Shown: positions 1-9,246 of the stretch, one piece after another | How positions within the stretch are numbered: the stretch's first letter is position 1 | How the letters are laid out: the number at the start of each line of letters is the position of its first letter | Origin: Bdellovibrionales bacterium | Lineage (GTDB): Bacteria; Bdellovibrionota; Bdellovibrionia; Bdellovibrionales; JAMPXM01 | NCBI GenBank assembly: GCA_005808505.1 | Contig: SYLX01000140.1 | Span: 1 to 44,218 of the forward strand | DNA length: 44,218 nt | Reading direction: 5' to 3' | Notes under the pieces: generated by a model | The model's input: only the letters and a program-made list of their open reading frames with translations | What the model was told of the DNA's origin: nothing | Database searches by the model: none | Translations under genes and position numbers: made by a program

Positions 1-761
<761 letters not shown>

Positions 762-849
762 CTAAGCCTCAAATTCATCGAGGTTTTGCTAGTAACTCAT
801 GTCAAAGTCGCTAAGAACGATACCCATAACCACATTCCGCGCTTCGACA

Positions 850-1881
850 TCACTTAGTCGCAAACAAAACTTGCTCCGCGTTAACTTGAAAGAGAAGGCC
901 TAAAATCTCGAAGTGACCAAAGCGCTTGGGCGCCTCGATGCGCTTGCGAATTTCATCGATATGATTCCGCGTGAATCCATTAGCGTTTAATTGCATTAAG
1001 AGAGAAGCCAGAACTTGCCTGCGCTCTGCAACGCCTAACCGCATATAACGCCCGCGATCAATTTGGCCCCGATCGCTCTCAAGCTTTGCGACTAGATCGA
1101 CAGAATTAACCGGCTTCATCGCCCGTTCGCGACTGACAAGGTTTTCCAAACTGCGCGCAAAAGCAGCAGCGCCTCCGGCTCGCTTTTTTTCAAGCTCCGG
1201 AATCCAAACATGGCGCAACCAATTGCGCAGAGGCCCTGGGTCTTTGTTGGAAGGATCTTCAATCCATTCAAGGTTTGCATACTTCGCATAAGCGCGAATC
1301 TTATCTCTTGAATCGGCAAGAAAGGGACGCAGAAAGCTCTCGCCCTTTTCGTGCATGGCTGGAAGACCTTGGCTCCCCGTGCCTCGAATGAGGCGAATCA
1401 CGCGTGTCTCGAAGAGGTCGTCCGCGTGATGACCGAGGCAGATGTAATCGGCACCAATTTTCGCCGCCACAAAAGCAAAAGCTAAATGGCGCGCCTTCCG
1501 CAGAGAAGACTCCGACCGCAGCTCCTTTCCGTCGGCTAGTTTCACGCGAACTCCGTGAAATTCGACTCCTAGCTTGCGGCAAATCCGTCTGGCGACCTTG
1601 AGGGCCCGACGACGGTAATCCGACAGCTCTTCATCCGTTGTCGGCCCGTGATGAACGAACGTTGCCGCAAGCGAAAAACCAAGACGAGGCTGCAGCTTCG
1701 CTAGAACGTGCAGGAGAGCGACTGAATCGGCGCCGCCCGAGAGACCAACGACGAGGCGCTTACCATTGAGATCCCACGATTCGATCCGGCGAAAAATTTG
1801 AAACTCAAAAGAGGAGAGTTTCGTTGATTTGTGCTTCGCCACCGTACTCCCCTGTTTCTCTACCGTACCTAGCTGTCTCAT
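850..1881 (-). CDS. tilS: tRNA(Ile)-lysidine synthase TilS
   Basis: TilS uses ATP and lysine to convert C34 of the CAU-anticodon tRNA-Ile to lysidine, so that it reads AUA. The PP-loop ATP pyrophosphatase signature VVGLSGGADSVALLHVL is near the N-terminus, followed by the family's FVHHG and LGHHADDLFET segments. The protein is about 343 aa, somewhat short, and the usual C-terminal tRNA-binding part appears reduced. I chose the ATG at 1881, which has GAGG about 10 nt upstream; an in-frame GTG at 1902 would add seven residues. It lies directly upstream of ftsH, the classic neighbour. Confidence 0.9.
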   Translation of the reverse strand: MRQLGTVEKQGSTVAKHKSTKLSSFEFQIFRRIESWDLNGKRLVVGLSGGADSVALLHVLAKLQPRLGFSLAATFVHHGPTTDEELSDYRRRALKVARRICRKLGVEFHGVRVKLADGKELRSESSLRKARHLAFAFVAAKIGADYICLGHHADDLFETRVIRLIRGTGSQGLPAMHEKGESFLRPFLADSRDKIRAYAKYANLEWIEDPSNKDPGPLRNWLRHVWIPELEKKRAGGAAAFARSLENLVSRERAMKPVNSVDLVAKLESDRGQIDRGRYMRLGVAERRQVLASLLMQLNANGFTRNHIDEIRKRIEAPKRFGHFEILGLLFQVNAEQVLFATK

Positions 1882-2183
1882 TCTCAAAATGCCTCGTCCC
1901 ACCTCTTGCGTGCAAGTGCCGCTTTCCGGCCGTGGAATTGGAATTCCTCCAGGCCTTAGCGCCTCAAGACCGACCCTACGTGCGCCCGGAAGAATGAAAA
2001 GCCAGCTGGAGAAAATTGCTTTGTGGTCCGCGGATTGCCTCTAGTTCCACTGACTTGATTTTTGACACGTCAGCTGTGGCGAAAAAGCGAAGATTTGCCG
2101 CGCTTCTTATGGTTATGATCTTGCGCGGCACTTGGGGTTCGATCCGGCCGAGCGCCATCCTTTTGGAATTTGGGGTCACTGAG

Positions 2184-3242
2184 ATGAAACGGGGCTTTGT
2201 TCAAAACTTGTTACCGAACGGACCGACCGGGCCGCAGAGCGTGCGCAGCCTCGTCCGCTTCGGGTGTAAAGGCTTGCTCCTTTCGCTTCCCCTTTTTTCT
2301 CCGATCGCGTTCGCTCAGACTCAGCTCCCTCTCGGTTCCGACACGAATCAACTGCCGGCCGCAAAAGCATCGACTAATCCCCCGAAAGCCACCCAAGAAC
2401 CTTTTAAAACCCAAGTTCAACCGGTCACGATCGCCCCGCTTCCGGAGCGCAGACCGCCGGCCCAGCAAGTTGCAAAACCGGAACTTCTCGCACGACTCAA
2501 GCTCATCCAAAATCGGCTCACGCTAGAGATAAATGCGCTTGAAGAAGCTGCGAAAAAGCGTCTGCAAGATTCAGCCGTGCTGAGTCTTAAAGAAGACCTA
2601 TCTGTAGCGGATAAAAAGATTCTCAAGATCACGGAGCAGCTGACCAACATCGATCAGAAAAGAAGCGAGCTCCTGGCTCGACGGGAGTTTATCGATCAGT
2701 TGGTGCTCGCGATCGATGCGAAGTGGAACGGAACGCAACCTCTCCAAGCGTTTCTCGAGTTCCAGCTTCTCGACATGGCCCAAAGCGATCTGACTAACCC
2801 ACGAGGCTCAGGCCCCCTCTGGAAGTTCATCACCTATTTGAGCATGACGGTGCGCGAAGTTCCTGAACCCCGTGAAGACGTGATCGGCGTGATGGAAAGT
2901 TACATGAATTTCGCGAGCGTGCTGAAACCGAAGACGCCCGCCGAGTTCCTCTCAAGCCGCAGCTACTCCAATGGTTCTTCAAGCGTCGCTGCCAGACCCG
3001 TGGACCGCTCGACTCTTGGTGATCATCTCGAAAAGCGCATGAAAGAACTCAATCGACTCGAGCAAGTCTCGATTCGAGCGGCCCGTGGCGCTGATCTCGA
3101 ACTGCGGATGAAAGTTCTGCCGCCACCGGCGAGCGCACCGGCTGAACAAAGTGCGCCACCCGAAATTCGCCCGAACGAAGCGAAGGAAGAAACGAAAACC
3201 GGCGAACCTGTCAATCAAGCGTCGCTGATGTCCGGGCACTGA
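2184..3242 (+). CDS. Secreted coiled-coil protein of unknown function
   Basis: I do not recognise this 352-aa protein. It has a basic N-terminus and a hydrophobic stretch ending SPIAFAQ, a likely Sec signal peptide, so it should act in the periplasm. A Pro/Lys-rich linker follows. Then comes a helical heptad-rich segment (about residues 105-180 after the chosen start, rich in Glu, Lys and Leu) that looks like a coiled coil, and a Pro/Glu-rich tail. The open frame extends back to 2016, but the signal peptide fits the ATG at 2184. It is divergent from tilS and shares the upstream region with it. Confidence 0.7.
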   Translation: MKRGFVQNLLPNGPTGPQSVRSLVRFGCKGLLLSLPLFSPIAFAQTQLPLGSDTNQLPAAKASTNPPKATQEPFKTQVQPVTIAPLPERRPPAQQVAKPELLARLKLIQNRLTLEINALEEAAKKRLQDSAVLSLKEDLSVADKKILKITEQLTNIDQKRSELLARREFIDQLVLAIDAKWNGTQPLQAFLEFQLLDMAQSDLTNPRGSGPLWKFITYLSMTVREVPEPREDVIGVMESYMNFASVLKPKTPAEFLSSRSYSNGSSSVAARPVDRSTLGDHLEKRMKELNRLEQVSIRAARGADLELRMKVLPPPASAPAEQSAPPEIRPNEAKEETKTGEPVNQASLMSGH

Positions 3243-3254
3243 AGCCGAGCGCAA

Positions 3255-3503
3255 TCAGAATTTCAAAGTGAATAGCTCAAAGTAACTTACGCATGCGCCC
3301 GCGAAAGCGAGCGCCGTGAGGATCGCTAAAGCAAACGTCATGTAAGCTCGCGCCAAGCGCCAGGCGCTCATCGAAAAGCCCCGTCGGCCACTTACGGCGA
3401 GTGATACGGGTCGCTTGTTGGAAGTTGCAACCGCCACCAGCCCTCGCGCGCAGAGACAGAAAACAAAGCTTGAGAGAACGCAGAGTACGACTTGTGCGAT
3501 CAT
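3255..3503 (-). CDS. Small two-helix membrane protein
   Basis: An 82-aa protein with two strongly hydrophobic segments: residues 2-26 (IAQVVLCVLSSFVFCLCARG) and about 52-76 (MTFALAILTALAFAGACVSYF). A short basic loop between them suggests a helical hairpin in the inner membrane. AGGGGC lies about 13 nt before the ATG, farther than usual. It ends 12 bp from the end of the convergent coiled-coil gene. I recognise no family; hydrophobicity and clean placement between genes support it being real. Confidence 0.5.
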   Translation of the reverse strand: MIAQVVLCVLSSFVFCLCARGLVAVATSNKRPVSLAVSGRRGFSMSAWRLARAYMTFALAILTALAFAGACVSYFELFTLKF

Positions 3504-3616
3504 GATGAAGTGACGCCCCTTCTTACGAGTGACTCATAATGAATCGGCGTCCATCGCGAAAAACTGAACACGACTAAAGCCCCAGAGAATTCCAACACCC
3601 CAGGGCCGCTTGGAAC

Positions 3617-4060
3617 TTACGTTTTCGACTTCGGAGTCGAGTCGACCTTCACTTCGACGTTGGTTTCGTTCACACCCGAGCCGGAGCTTGCACCAGGTTC
3701 TTTTTTGAGAACTTCGATCTCCGCCGTAATCTTAAATTTGTGCTCTTCAACGAAGCGCGACGCTTCTTTGACGAAATCGATTTTGGAGATGATCCCGATG
3801 ACTTCGCGACTGACGCGATTCATGAGCTCGTCTTTTGACTTCGAAGCGCCTTGAAGAAGAAGATTCAACGTTTCTTTCGGTAGCTTCATATCGGAGACGA
3901 AGGAACGAATGCTTTCTTCCGTCATGAAGGCTGCCGAAACTCCGGCCGTCACGAGCTTCTTAATCGTGTCGGTGACGGAAGGTCCGCCTCCGGCACCGTG
4001 GCTCGTCGACTCGTCGTCACCCGCCCCTCGATTTTTTTGATCATCCCGCTCATTTGCCAT
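3617..4060 (-). CDS. Conserved-looking helical protein, third gene of a small operon
   Basis: A 147-aa hydrophilic protein. Residues 1-30 are a disordered Asp/Gly/Ser-rich leader. Residues 30-125 are predicted by eye to be helical (DTIKKLVTAGVSAAFMTEESIRSFVSDMKLPKETLNLLLQ in two stretches), followed by a Ser/Thr/Lys tail. The pattern of a short helical domain with FMTEE and SREVIGIISKIDF recalls proteins that sit next to START-domain genes, but I cannot name the family. Its ATG lies inside the end of the upstream SRPBCC gene (11-bp overlap), indicating translational coupling and a joint role. Confidence 0.75.
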   Translation of the reverse strand: MANERDDQKNRGAGDDESTSHGAGGGPSVTDTIKKLVTAGVSAAFMTEESIRSFVSDMKLPKETLNLLLQGASKSKDELMNRVSREVIGIISKIDFVKEASRFVEEHKFKITAEIEVLKKEPGASSGSGVNETNVEVKVDSTPKSKT

Positions 4061-4481
4061 AAACGTCTTTCACGCGCTTGTGATAGGCGCTCATCATGCT
4101 CGGCAGATTCACGTTCAGAAGAGTTTTTGCGATCGGTCCCGGGACAAACAAGCTAAAGGTTGCATCAACGTTGTAGATCGCCTTGCACTTGCCGGCTTGA
4201 TCTTCGAGCTTCCAAGAACCCGTTGATGTCTTAAAGACATCGCCACCCGCAAAGTTCCAGGTCACTTCGTTTGGCTCCTGCTCCGTCATCCAGAGTTGGT
4301 ATTGAAAGGACTTGATCACCGAAACTTTGTACTCCACGAGTTTTCGGTTTCCGTCGGCTTTGACGACTTTGCAGTCTTTCACTTCTTGAAGAAACTCGGG
4401 GTATTTCGAGTAGTCCGTCACAAGTTTGTAAAACTCCGGAACGGAACAGTTGAAAACTTCGGTGTGGGATGCAGAAGGCAT
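4050..4481 (-). CDS. SRPBCC / Coq10-START family protein
   Basis: A 143-aa single-domain protein of the polyketide cyclase/START superfamily, close to the Coq10/RatA-type group. Hallmarks are the N-terminal strand EVFNCSVPEFYKLVTDYSKYPEFL, the central EVTWNFAGGDVFKTSTGSWKLE and the C-terminal amphipathic helix. Members bind lipid-like ligands such as quinones or act as ribosome/toxin-like factors; which applies here cannot be told. GAGGAG lies upstream of the ATG. It is the middle gene of a three-gene minus-strand operon, 28 bp after the zinc-ribbon gene and overlapping the helical protein gene. Confidence 0.8.
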   Translation of the reverse strand: MPSASHTEVFNCSVPEFYKLVTDYSKYPEFLQEVKDCKVVKADGNRKLVEYKVSVIKSFQYQLWMTEQEPNEVTWNFAGGDVFKTSTGSWKLEDQAGKCKAIYNVDATFSLFVPGPIAKTLLNVNLPSMMSAYHKRVKDVYGK

Positions 4482-4509
4482 AGCTGCTGATTCTCCTCTT
4501 TCTTTTTTC

Positions 4510-4803
4510 CTATTTCTTTTTAAAGAGCGCCTCGGCCGCGGCGAGAAGATCTTTCTTCTTGTCTTGTCCAGCGCCAGCGCCGCCGGGTGTGTAGTAGTCG
4601 CAAAAGTTGGCCCGCTCGCGATCTTTCACAACGTCCGCTTGAGGTTCGCGACATTCGTTGTAGGCATTTTTATCGTAGTTCTTGCAGTTGCGACAGACAT
4701 GAACATCGGCATGACACTTCGGGCATTCATCGCGCCGGCCCGGCGTGTACGGAAACACGAGTTCGTTACCGCATTGAAAACACTTGAAGCGTATCTCGGC
4801 CAT
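4510..4803 (-). CDS. Small zinc-ribbon protein
   Basis: A 97-aa cytosolic protein with a dense Cys pattern: CFQCG near residue 8, CPKC near 28, CRNC near 37, and further Cys at CREP and FCDYY. This gives two likely zinc-binding knuckles, the first a rubredoxin-like ribbon. The Gly/Ala linker and Lys-rich tail (KKDLLAAAEALFKKK) follow. The function is unknown; such proteins often bind nucleic acid or another protein. First gene of the operon with the SRPBCC gene and located just downstream of glpX on the same strand (22 bp gap). Confidence 0.8.
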   Translation of the reverse strand: MAEIRFKCFQCGNELVFPYTPGRRDECPKCHADVHVCRNCKNYDKNAYNECREPQADVVKDRERANFCDYYTPGGAGAGQDKKKDLLAAAEALFKKK

Positions 4804-4825
4804 CTTGAATCAGACTCCTCGGTGA

Positions 4826-5812
4826 TTACCAGCCTAACGCTCCAAAACCACCGGGCTTGCGCTCCAGACAGTGCTCCGTCTCGATGTGACGAACCGTGCC
4901 CGTCGCCGAACGCATGACAATCGATTCGGTTAGCGCGCGCTTTCCTGGAAGCAAGCGAACACCTTTTAGCATCGGCCCCGTCGTCACGCCGGTTGCGCAG
5001 AACATGACTGATCCTTGCGCAAGTTCCTCGAGCGTGTACGCTTTGTCGAGATTTGTAACGCCCATGCGTGTTGCTCGCTCGCGTTCCTCCTGATTACGGA
5101 ATTTGAGTTTGCCTTGGAAGTCTCCGCCCAAGCACTTCATCGCCGCCGCGGAAATCACACCTTCCGGAGCGCCGCCCGTTCCGAGGAGCAAATCGATCCC
5201 CGAATCGCGAATGCCGGTCGCAACCGCAGCCGAGACGTCGCCGTCACCGATAAGCTGAATGCGCGAGCCTAACGCACGGACCTTCGCGATCAAACTTTCG
5301 TGGCGGGGACGATCGAGAATGACGACGGTAACGTCGGAGACATCTTTACCGAGGGCTTTAGCGACATTTCGAATGTTTTCTTCTGGTGTCGCATCGATAT
5401 TGATCGAGCCTTTTGCACCTGGGCCGCAGGCAACTTTGTCCATGTACGTATCGGGCGCGTGGAGGAAATTGCCTTTCTCCGCTACGGCAATAACGGAGAT
5501 TGCGCCAACGCCACCTGTTGCGCAGATCGTTGTTCCTTCGAGCGGATCGAGAGCGATGTCGATGTGCGGAGCATCGGCTGAGGACTGACCAACCTTTTCG
5601 CCTATGTAGAGCATCGGAGCTTCGTCGCGCTCCCCTTCACCGATGACGACGGTTCCGTTGATGCGCACGCTGTTGAAGGCCTTTCTCATCGCGTCGACCG
5701 CGGCTTGATCGGCGGCTTTTTCGTCCCCGCGTCCCATGTAGCGCGAACACGCAAGAGCCGCGGCTTCGGTGATGCGAACAAACTCGAGAGCTAAGTTACG
5801 ATCCATTGCCAT
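4826..5812 (-). CDS. glpX: Class II fructose-1,6-bisphosphatase GlpX
   Basis: Hydrolyses fructose 1,6-bisphosphate to fructose 6-phosphate in gluconeogenesis, cytosolic, metal dependent. At 328 aa it has the usual length. The lithium-sensitive phosphatase motifs are visible: GEGERDEAPMLYIGEKVG around residue 57 and DPLEGTT around residue 88, and the class II signature GTGGAPEGVISAAA near residue 211. GGAGG lies 9 nt before the first ATG, so I prefer MAMDRN over MDRN. Some class II enzymes also act on sedoheptulose bisphosphate. It lies in line with the zinc-ribbon operon and may be transcribed with it. Confidence 0.95.
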   Translation of the reverse strand: MAMDRNLALEFVRITEAAALACSRYMGRGDEKAADQAAVDAMRKAFNSVRINGTVVIGEGERDEAPMLYIGEKVGQSSADAPHIDIALDPLEGTTICATGGVGAISVIAVAEKGNFLHAPDTYMDKVACGPGAKGSINIDATPEENIRNVAKALGKDVSDVTVVILDRPRHESLIAKVRALGSRIQLIGDGDVSAAVATGIRDSGIDLLLGTGGAPEGVISAAAMKCLGGDFQGKLKFRNQEERERATRMGVTNLDKAYTLEELAQGSVMFCATGVTTGPMLKGVRLLPGKRALTESIVMRSATGTVRHIETEHCLERKPGGFGALGW

Positions 5813-5910
5813 GAGAGAAGGCCTCCAAGTTGAAGATCAAAACCTTGAGCAAATACAGCAAACTTCTAAGACGACTGGCAACGACTTTCGGCGTTGAACT
5901 CGCGTCGGAT

Positions 5911-6357
5911 TCAAGGGTGCGGCGGAGCGGTGGGCGGCCACGTCTCACTCCAGTTCTCTTGGGCAAACGTTTCCGTCACCTCGCGTGGCGGTCGCGCAAT
6001 CCTCAAAGCCGCATCGAGCGCAACGAGGGTCGTGCGTCCTTTCGCGATCCACGTTGATTTTGGCTCCGACCAAATCGCGTATTCAAAGAACATGCGCAGC
6101 CCCTCCATGCGTCCCTGCAGAACGACGGTGAGCTCGTCATCAAATTTGGCGGTGTTCATGTATTCGCAAGTCACATCAACCACCGCGAAAACGCAGGGAC
6201 CTTGCGGAATATGGAGACCGGTCAATCCCTTCGTACGTAACCAATCGACGCGAGCTTCTTCGAAATATTTGATGTGGTTACTGTGATGAACCACGCCCAT
6301 GCAGTCCGTTTCGTGAAACGCCACTCGGCGCTTATAGACGTAAGGCCCTTCGTTCAT
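5911..6357 (-). CDS. ybgC: YbgC/4HBT-family acyl-CoA thioesterase
   Basis: A 148-aa single hot-dog fold protein. The 4-hydroxybenzoyl-CoA thioesterase signature is plain: FHETDCMGVVHHSNHIKYFEEAR with the catalytic Asp of TDCMG and the following His-Ser-Asn. The family hydrolyses short to medium acyl-CoA or acyl-ACP in the cytosol; YbgC is often linked to the Tol-Pal system, but no tol genes are visible here. GGAG sits 8 nt before the ATG at 6357, which I prefer over the in-frame TTG at 6363. No close operon partner. Confidence 0.9.
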   Translation of the reverse strand: MNEGPYVYKRRVAFHETDCMGVVHHSNHIKYFEEARVDWLRTKGLTGLHIPQGPCVFAVVDVTCEYMNTAKFDDELTVVLQGRMEGLRMFFEYAIWSEPKSTWIAKGRTTLVALDAALRIARPPREVTETFAQENWSETWPPTAPPHP

Positions 6358-6641
6358 CGCCAACTCTCCGAATCTCTCTTCATCCTCGTGGGATTAACCC
6401 GTCCGCTTTCAAAGGACGTCCTAGAGAAAAGGACGACGTCGCCAACGTCAACGATTCCTCCAACATGCGGGCTGCGTCGAGCGCGCGGGATCCGAACTAA
6501 ATGAATTTAGGGCAATGAATTGTCTCAAGAAGAGAATCGTACCGACTTTTGCCCAAGATTTCTCAAGACCTTCCGATAGGCATTTGAGCTTGAAATGCAA
6601 GGGATCCGCGAATGGATCCCGATATGAAACGGGAAACGATT

Positions 6642-6809
6642 ATGAAAAACGTCGAAACGGCTTCGGGAGAAAAACGACTTCTGACTTTCGCAACTTTGTT
6701 CGTGTTGGTTGCGACCATGGCGACTGCTTGCGCGAGCCGCCCGCCTAGTCTTGAAGATCGCGTCCATCACAAACAGATGGAAGAGAAGATCATGCGCCGC
6801 GCTCGTTGA
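6642..6809 (+). CDS. Small lipoprotein
   Basis: A 55-aa protein, MKNVETASGEKR at the start, with a hydrophobic stretch LLTFATLFVLVATMATAC whose last Cys is a plausible lipidation site. The mature part would be only about 20 charged residues (ASRPPSLEDRVHHKQMEEK...), similar in size to small outer-membrane or inner-membrane lipoproteins. The lipobox (ATAC) is acceptable but not ideal. In-frame ATGs at 6612 and 6624 would add ten or six residues. It is convergent with yceD with a 19-bp gap; the short inverted repeat 6801-6819 spans its stop codon. Confidence 0.55.
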   Translation: MKNVETASGEKRLLTFATLFVLVATMATACASRPPSLEDRVHHKQMEEKIMRRAR

Positions 6810-6828
6810 TCACGAGCGCTCGCGAAAC

Positions 6829-7392
6829 TTAGTCTTTGCTGCTGAGATTGAGTCCTTTGAGAACATCGAACGCCGGATGACCCGGCGTTTTTTCTTCCGC
6901 CTCGTTCATCTCGTTTTCCAAGCGGCGCTGAATCTCGCGCACTTCATCCTCATGCAGACATTTTCCATTGCCACCGCACATCGGGTAGAACGGTTCTTCG
7001 AGCGCGATCTGCTCGTGCACATACTCACCCGCATCGAAGATGTCACCTTTGACGGCGGTCATCGATGGGCCTTTGCCCAAGAAATCTACCGACTGATTGC
7101 CGTGAACGGAATGCGACTTGCGATGGTCTTCTTGTTCTTCGAAAAGAATCTCGTTCACCTGGCGCGAGATCGGCAGATCAAAGTCATATCCGCAGCGCGA
7201 GCAAACTTCGTGAACTTGCGCATCGATCTTGCCGCGAACTTCGTAAGCGTTGCCGATCGGCTTGATGAAGAAATTGACATCGTAGGGTCTCGTCTCGACC
7301 AGATCTTGGAGAATGGAATTTAACTCGCCCGACTTGCGATCGAACGTGTAAGCACGGCCATCTTGCGGGATTTCGTTGAGTCTGATTTTCAT
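6829..7392 (-). CDS. yceD: YceD / DUF177 family protein
   Basis: A 187-aa protein of the DUF177 family (large ribosomal subunit accumulation protein YceD in E. coli). Visible hallmarks are the Cys pair VCSRCGYDFDLPI in the first half and the later FYPMCGGNGKCLHED segment, a conserved CxxCG...C arrangement that may bind metal, followed by an acidic helical tail. YceD aids 23S rRNA and 50S accumulation and is usually followed by rpmF; here rpmF does not follow. GGGGGC lies 6-7 nt before the ATG. Confidence 0.88.
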   Translation of the reverse strand: MKIRLNEIPQDGRAYTFDRKSGELNSILQDLVETRPYDVNFFIKPIGNAYEVRGKIDAQVHEVCSRCGYDFDLPISRQVNEILFEEQEDHRKSHSVHGNQSVDFLGKGPSMTAVKGDIFDAGEYVHEQIALEEPFYPMCGGNGKCLHEDEVREIQRRLENEMNEAEEKTPGHPAFDVLKGLNLSSKD

Positions 7393-7448
7393 CGTAAGCC
7401 CCCTAAATCAGTCTGAAATAAAGCGCTCAAAAATACTCTTTATGCGCC

Positions 7449-7676
7449 GTGCTGTCAATGCTCTGCCGCCTAACTCACGGCGCTGAGTGGACACTCCATC
7501 CGAAATCACCCCTTGCGGCTTGTGGCGAGTCGCCTCAGGAAGTTTTCATCAGCCCGGATACGGCTTTGACAGCCCGCAGGTGCTTCAGGGAGCTTATCCG
7601 CCACATTGAGGGCGCCGCTTCTGACGACGCCTGTCCGAATGAGGAAGCCGAGTCGAACTTGGAGGAGTCACCGTGA
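7449..7676 (+). CDS. Possible small Cys-containing protein overlapping the hydrolase gene
   Basis: An open frame of 75 codons whose stop TGA overlaps the GTG start of the next gene (GTGA), the usual arrangement for translational coupling. The composition looks protein-like (LAACGESPQEVFISPDTALT, then RRCFRELIRHIEGA and an acidic tail with DDACPNEEAE). A better start may be the ATG nine bases further in. I see no strong ribosome binding site and no recognised domain, and no longer competing frame here looks better. It could be chance. Confidence 0.35.
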   Translation: MLSMLCRLTHGAEWTLHPKSPLAACGESPQEVFISPDTALTARRCFRELIRHIEGAASDDACPNEEAESNLEESP

Positions 7677-8389
7677 AAGAGCTACAAACCCGCCGCCTTA
7701 CACTCAAATCCAAACTTGCGGAGGGCAAATTCGCGCACGCGGAGTTTTCCATCTTTGAAGCTAAACCTTCTAATGAAGTGAAGGGCGGCATCTTGTTGAT
7801 CCAGGAAATTTTCGGCGTAAACGCGCACATTCAGAAACTAGCTCGTCACTACGCTGAAAAAGGTTATCTCGTCTGGGCACCTGCTTACTTCGATCACGTG
7901 GAACCCAACGTGGAACTTGGATACAACGACTCCACTTTCGCGCGCGGTCGCGAACTCGCAAAAGCGATCAGCTGGGATCAAGCCCTCGACGATACAAAAA
8001 TTGCGGCCGATGCTCTTCGCAAAGCACTGCCGGCTGATCGCAATAAAATTGCCGCTATCGGATTTTGTTGGGGCGGGAGTTTGGCGTGGATTTCCGCAAC
8101 AAGGCTCGGGCGCACATTCGATGCTTGCGTGAGTTACTATGGGCGCCAGGTTTGGGATTATCGAGAAGAGAAACCGCAAGTGCCAGTCATGCTCCACTAC
8201 GGAGAGAAAGATCCGATGATTCCGATGCTCAACGTGCGCGCAATCGAGAAAGCGCAACCGAACCTTCCGGTCTACGTCTATCCAGCGGGTCACGGCTTCA
8301 ACTGTGATGAGCGACGCGATTATGATCCCGAAGCGGCACGCCTTGCGGAAGCGAGAACGTTCAAGTTTCTTGAGGAAAATGGTATCTAA
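7673..8389 (+). CDS. Dienelactone hydrolase family protein
   Basis: A 238-aa alpha/beta hydrolase, cytosolic, of the dienelactone hydrolase family. The nucleophile elbow GFCWGG (Cys near residue 125) is the DLH signature G-x-C-x-G-G. The Asp region appears as HYGEKDPMIPM and the catalytic His as YPAGHGFNCDERRDYDPEAARLA. Classical members open dienelactone rings in chlorocatechol breakdown, but no such pathway is nearby, so the substrate is unknown. It starts with GTG preceded by GGAGG (TTGGAGGAGTCACC). It converges with the acetyltransferase, their stops overlapping by four bases. Confidence 0.9.
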   Translation: MKELQTRRLTLKSKLAEGKFAHAEFSIFEAKPSNEVKGGILLIQEIFGVNAHIQKLARHYAEKGYLVWAPAYFDHVEPNVELGYNDSTFARGRELAKAISWDQALDDTKIAADALRKALPADRNKIAAIGFCWGGSLAWISATRLGRTFDACVSYYGRQVWDYREEKPQVPVMLHYGEKDPMIPMLNVRAIEKAQPNLPVYVYPAGHGFNCDERRDYDPEAARLAEARTFKFLEENGI

Positions 8390-8970
8390 ACTGAATTTGT
8401 TTTTTCAGTCTCTTTGAGCACTTCTTCGATGAGATCGGGCGTGAGGTGCTTAAAGAGAAGTGGTGCCGACGGATGATCCACCGGCGCACTTAAAGCCTTC
8501 GTCCACCAGCCGACGTCGTGCCATCCACCGGCCTTGAAACCGATTTTTTCATAAACACCGACTTTGCGAAAGCCCATGGCTTCATGAAAGCCGACGCTCG
8601 CCTCGTTCGGGAGCGTGATTCCGGCATAGAGATTCACGAATCCTTGCAGGCTCAACAGATCGATCAGGCTTTGGTACAAGCGGCGTGCGATCCCGCGTTT
8701 ATGAAAACTTGGATCAACGTAGACGGAAACTTCAGCACACCATTGGTACGCCGCACGCGTTCGATGCGCCGACGCGTAGGCGTACGCAACGATCTTTCCA
8801 TCCTCTTCCCGAACAAGCCAAGGATGAGCGTAAAGCGTGCTTTTAATGCGAGCTTCGATTTCCTCAGGCGTAGGAACTTCGGTTTCAAACGATACGGCAC
8901 CTTCGGCAACGAAGGGAGCGTAGATGCGTTGGATAGAGGTAGCGTCTTGAGGTGTTGCGATGCGAATCAT
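8386..8970 (-). CDS. GNAT acetyltransferase, phosphinothricin-acetyltransferase-like
   Basis: A 194-aa GNAT protein. The start MIRIATPQDATSIQRIYAPFV and the segment GAVSFETEVPTPEEI are typical of the PAT/YncA subgroup. The acetyl-CoA binding loop is HKRGIARRLY (motif A, R/Q-x-x-G-x-A/G), and motif B follows as ITLPNEASVGFHEAMGFRKVGVYEKIGFKAGGWHDVGWW. Known relatives acetylate phosphinothricin, methionine sulfoximine or other small amines; the natural substrate here is unknown. No clear ribosome binding site precedes the ATG. Confidence 0.9.
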   Translation of the reverse strand: MIRIATPQDATSIQRIYAPFVAEGAVSFETEVPTPEEIEARIKSTLYAHPWLVREEDGKIVAYAYASAHRTRAAYQWCAEVSVYVDPSFHKRGIARRLYQSLIDLLSLQGFVNLYAGITLPNEASVGFHEAMGFRKVGVYEKIGFKAGGWHDVGWWTKALSAPVDHPSAPLLFKHLTPDLIEEVLKETEKTNSV

Positions 8971-9042
8971 TTAAAGAAAGCTTACAAGATCTCGCGCGAG
9001 CGCGCCCAGGAGATTTGATCGCGGCATGAACCCCTTAAAAGG

Positions 9043-9076
9043 GAAAAGGCGAAGGGGTCATTCCCTTCGCCTTTTC
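9043..9076 (-). terminator. Rho-independent terminator of the minus-strand RNA
   Basis: Perfect 14-bp inverted repeat, arms 9043-9056 and 9063-9076, with a 6-nt loop. In minus-strand direction the stem ends in CTTTTC followed by CCTTTT. The plus-strand side has no T-run, so termination is on the minus strand. Confidence 0.7.
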
Positions 9077-9195
9077 TGGTAGGTATAGCTGACCCCGTAA
9101 AGGAGCGACTCACCGAAAGTCTGACGACTAAAGTCTTCTGGACCCGACGACGACCGACTAACGAAGAGGACCTGCTACGCCCTGATCTTGGAAGA

Positions 9196-9246
9196 TCAGA
9201 GAGAAGCCTCCATCACGGTGGTCCAACAACTACAACTGTCTGTCAT
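9196..9246 (-). CDS. 16-residue uORF / small peptide MTDSCSCWTTVMEASL
   Basis: ATG at 9246 lies 8 nt after AAGGAGG, which is part of a 9-base perfect match to the 16S rRNA 3' end. The peptide has a CSCW core. The stop codon is the first part of a perfect 8-bp hairpin. The first base of the ATG and the last bases of the Shine-Dalgarno fall in a 10-bp stem, so translation could be switched by RNA folding. It may be a leader peptide rather than a functional protein. Confidence 0.4.
   Translation of the reverse strand: MTDSCSCWTTVMEASL

Noticed and set aside
6801..6819. CGCTCGT/ACGAGCG hairpin after the small lipoprotein as a terminator
   Set aside because: Only 7 bp, spans the stop codon and has no T-run.
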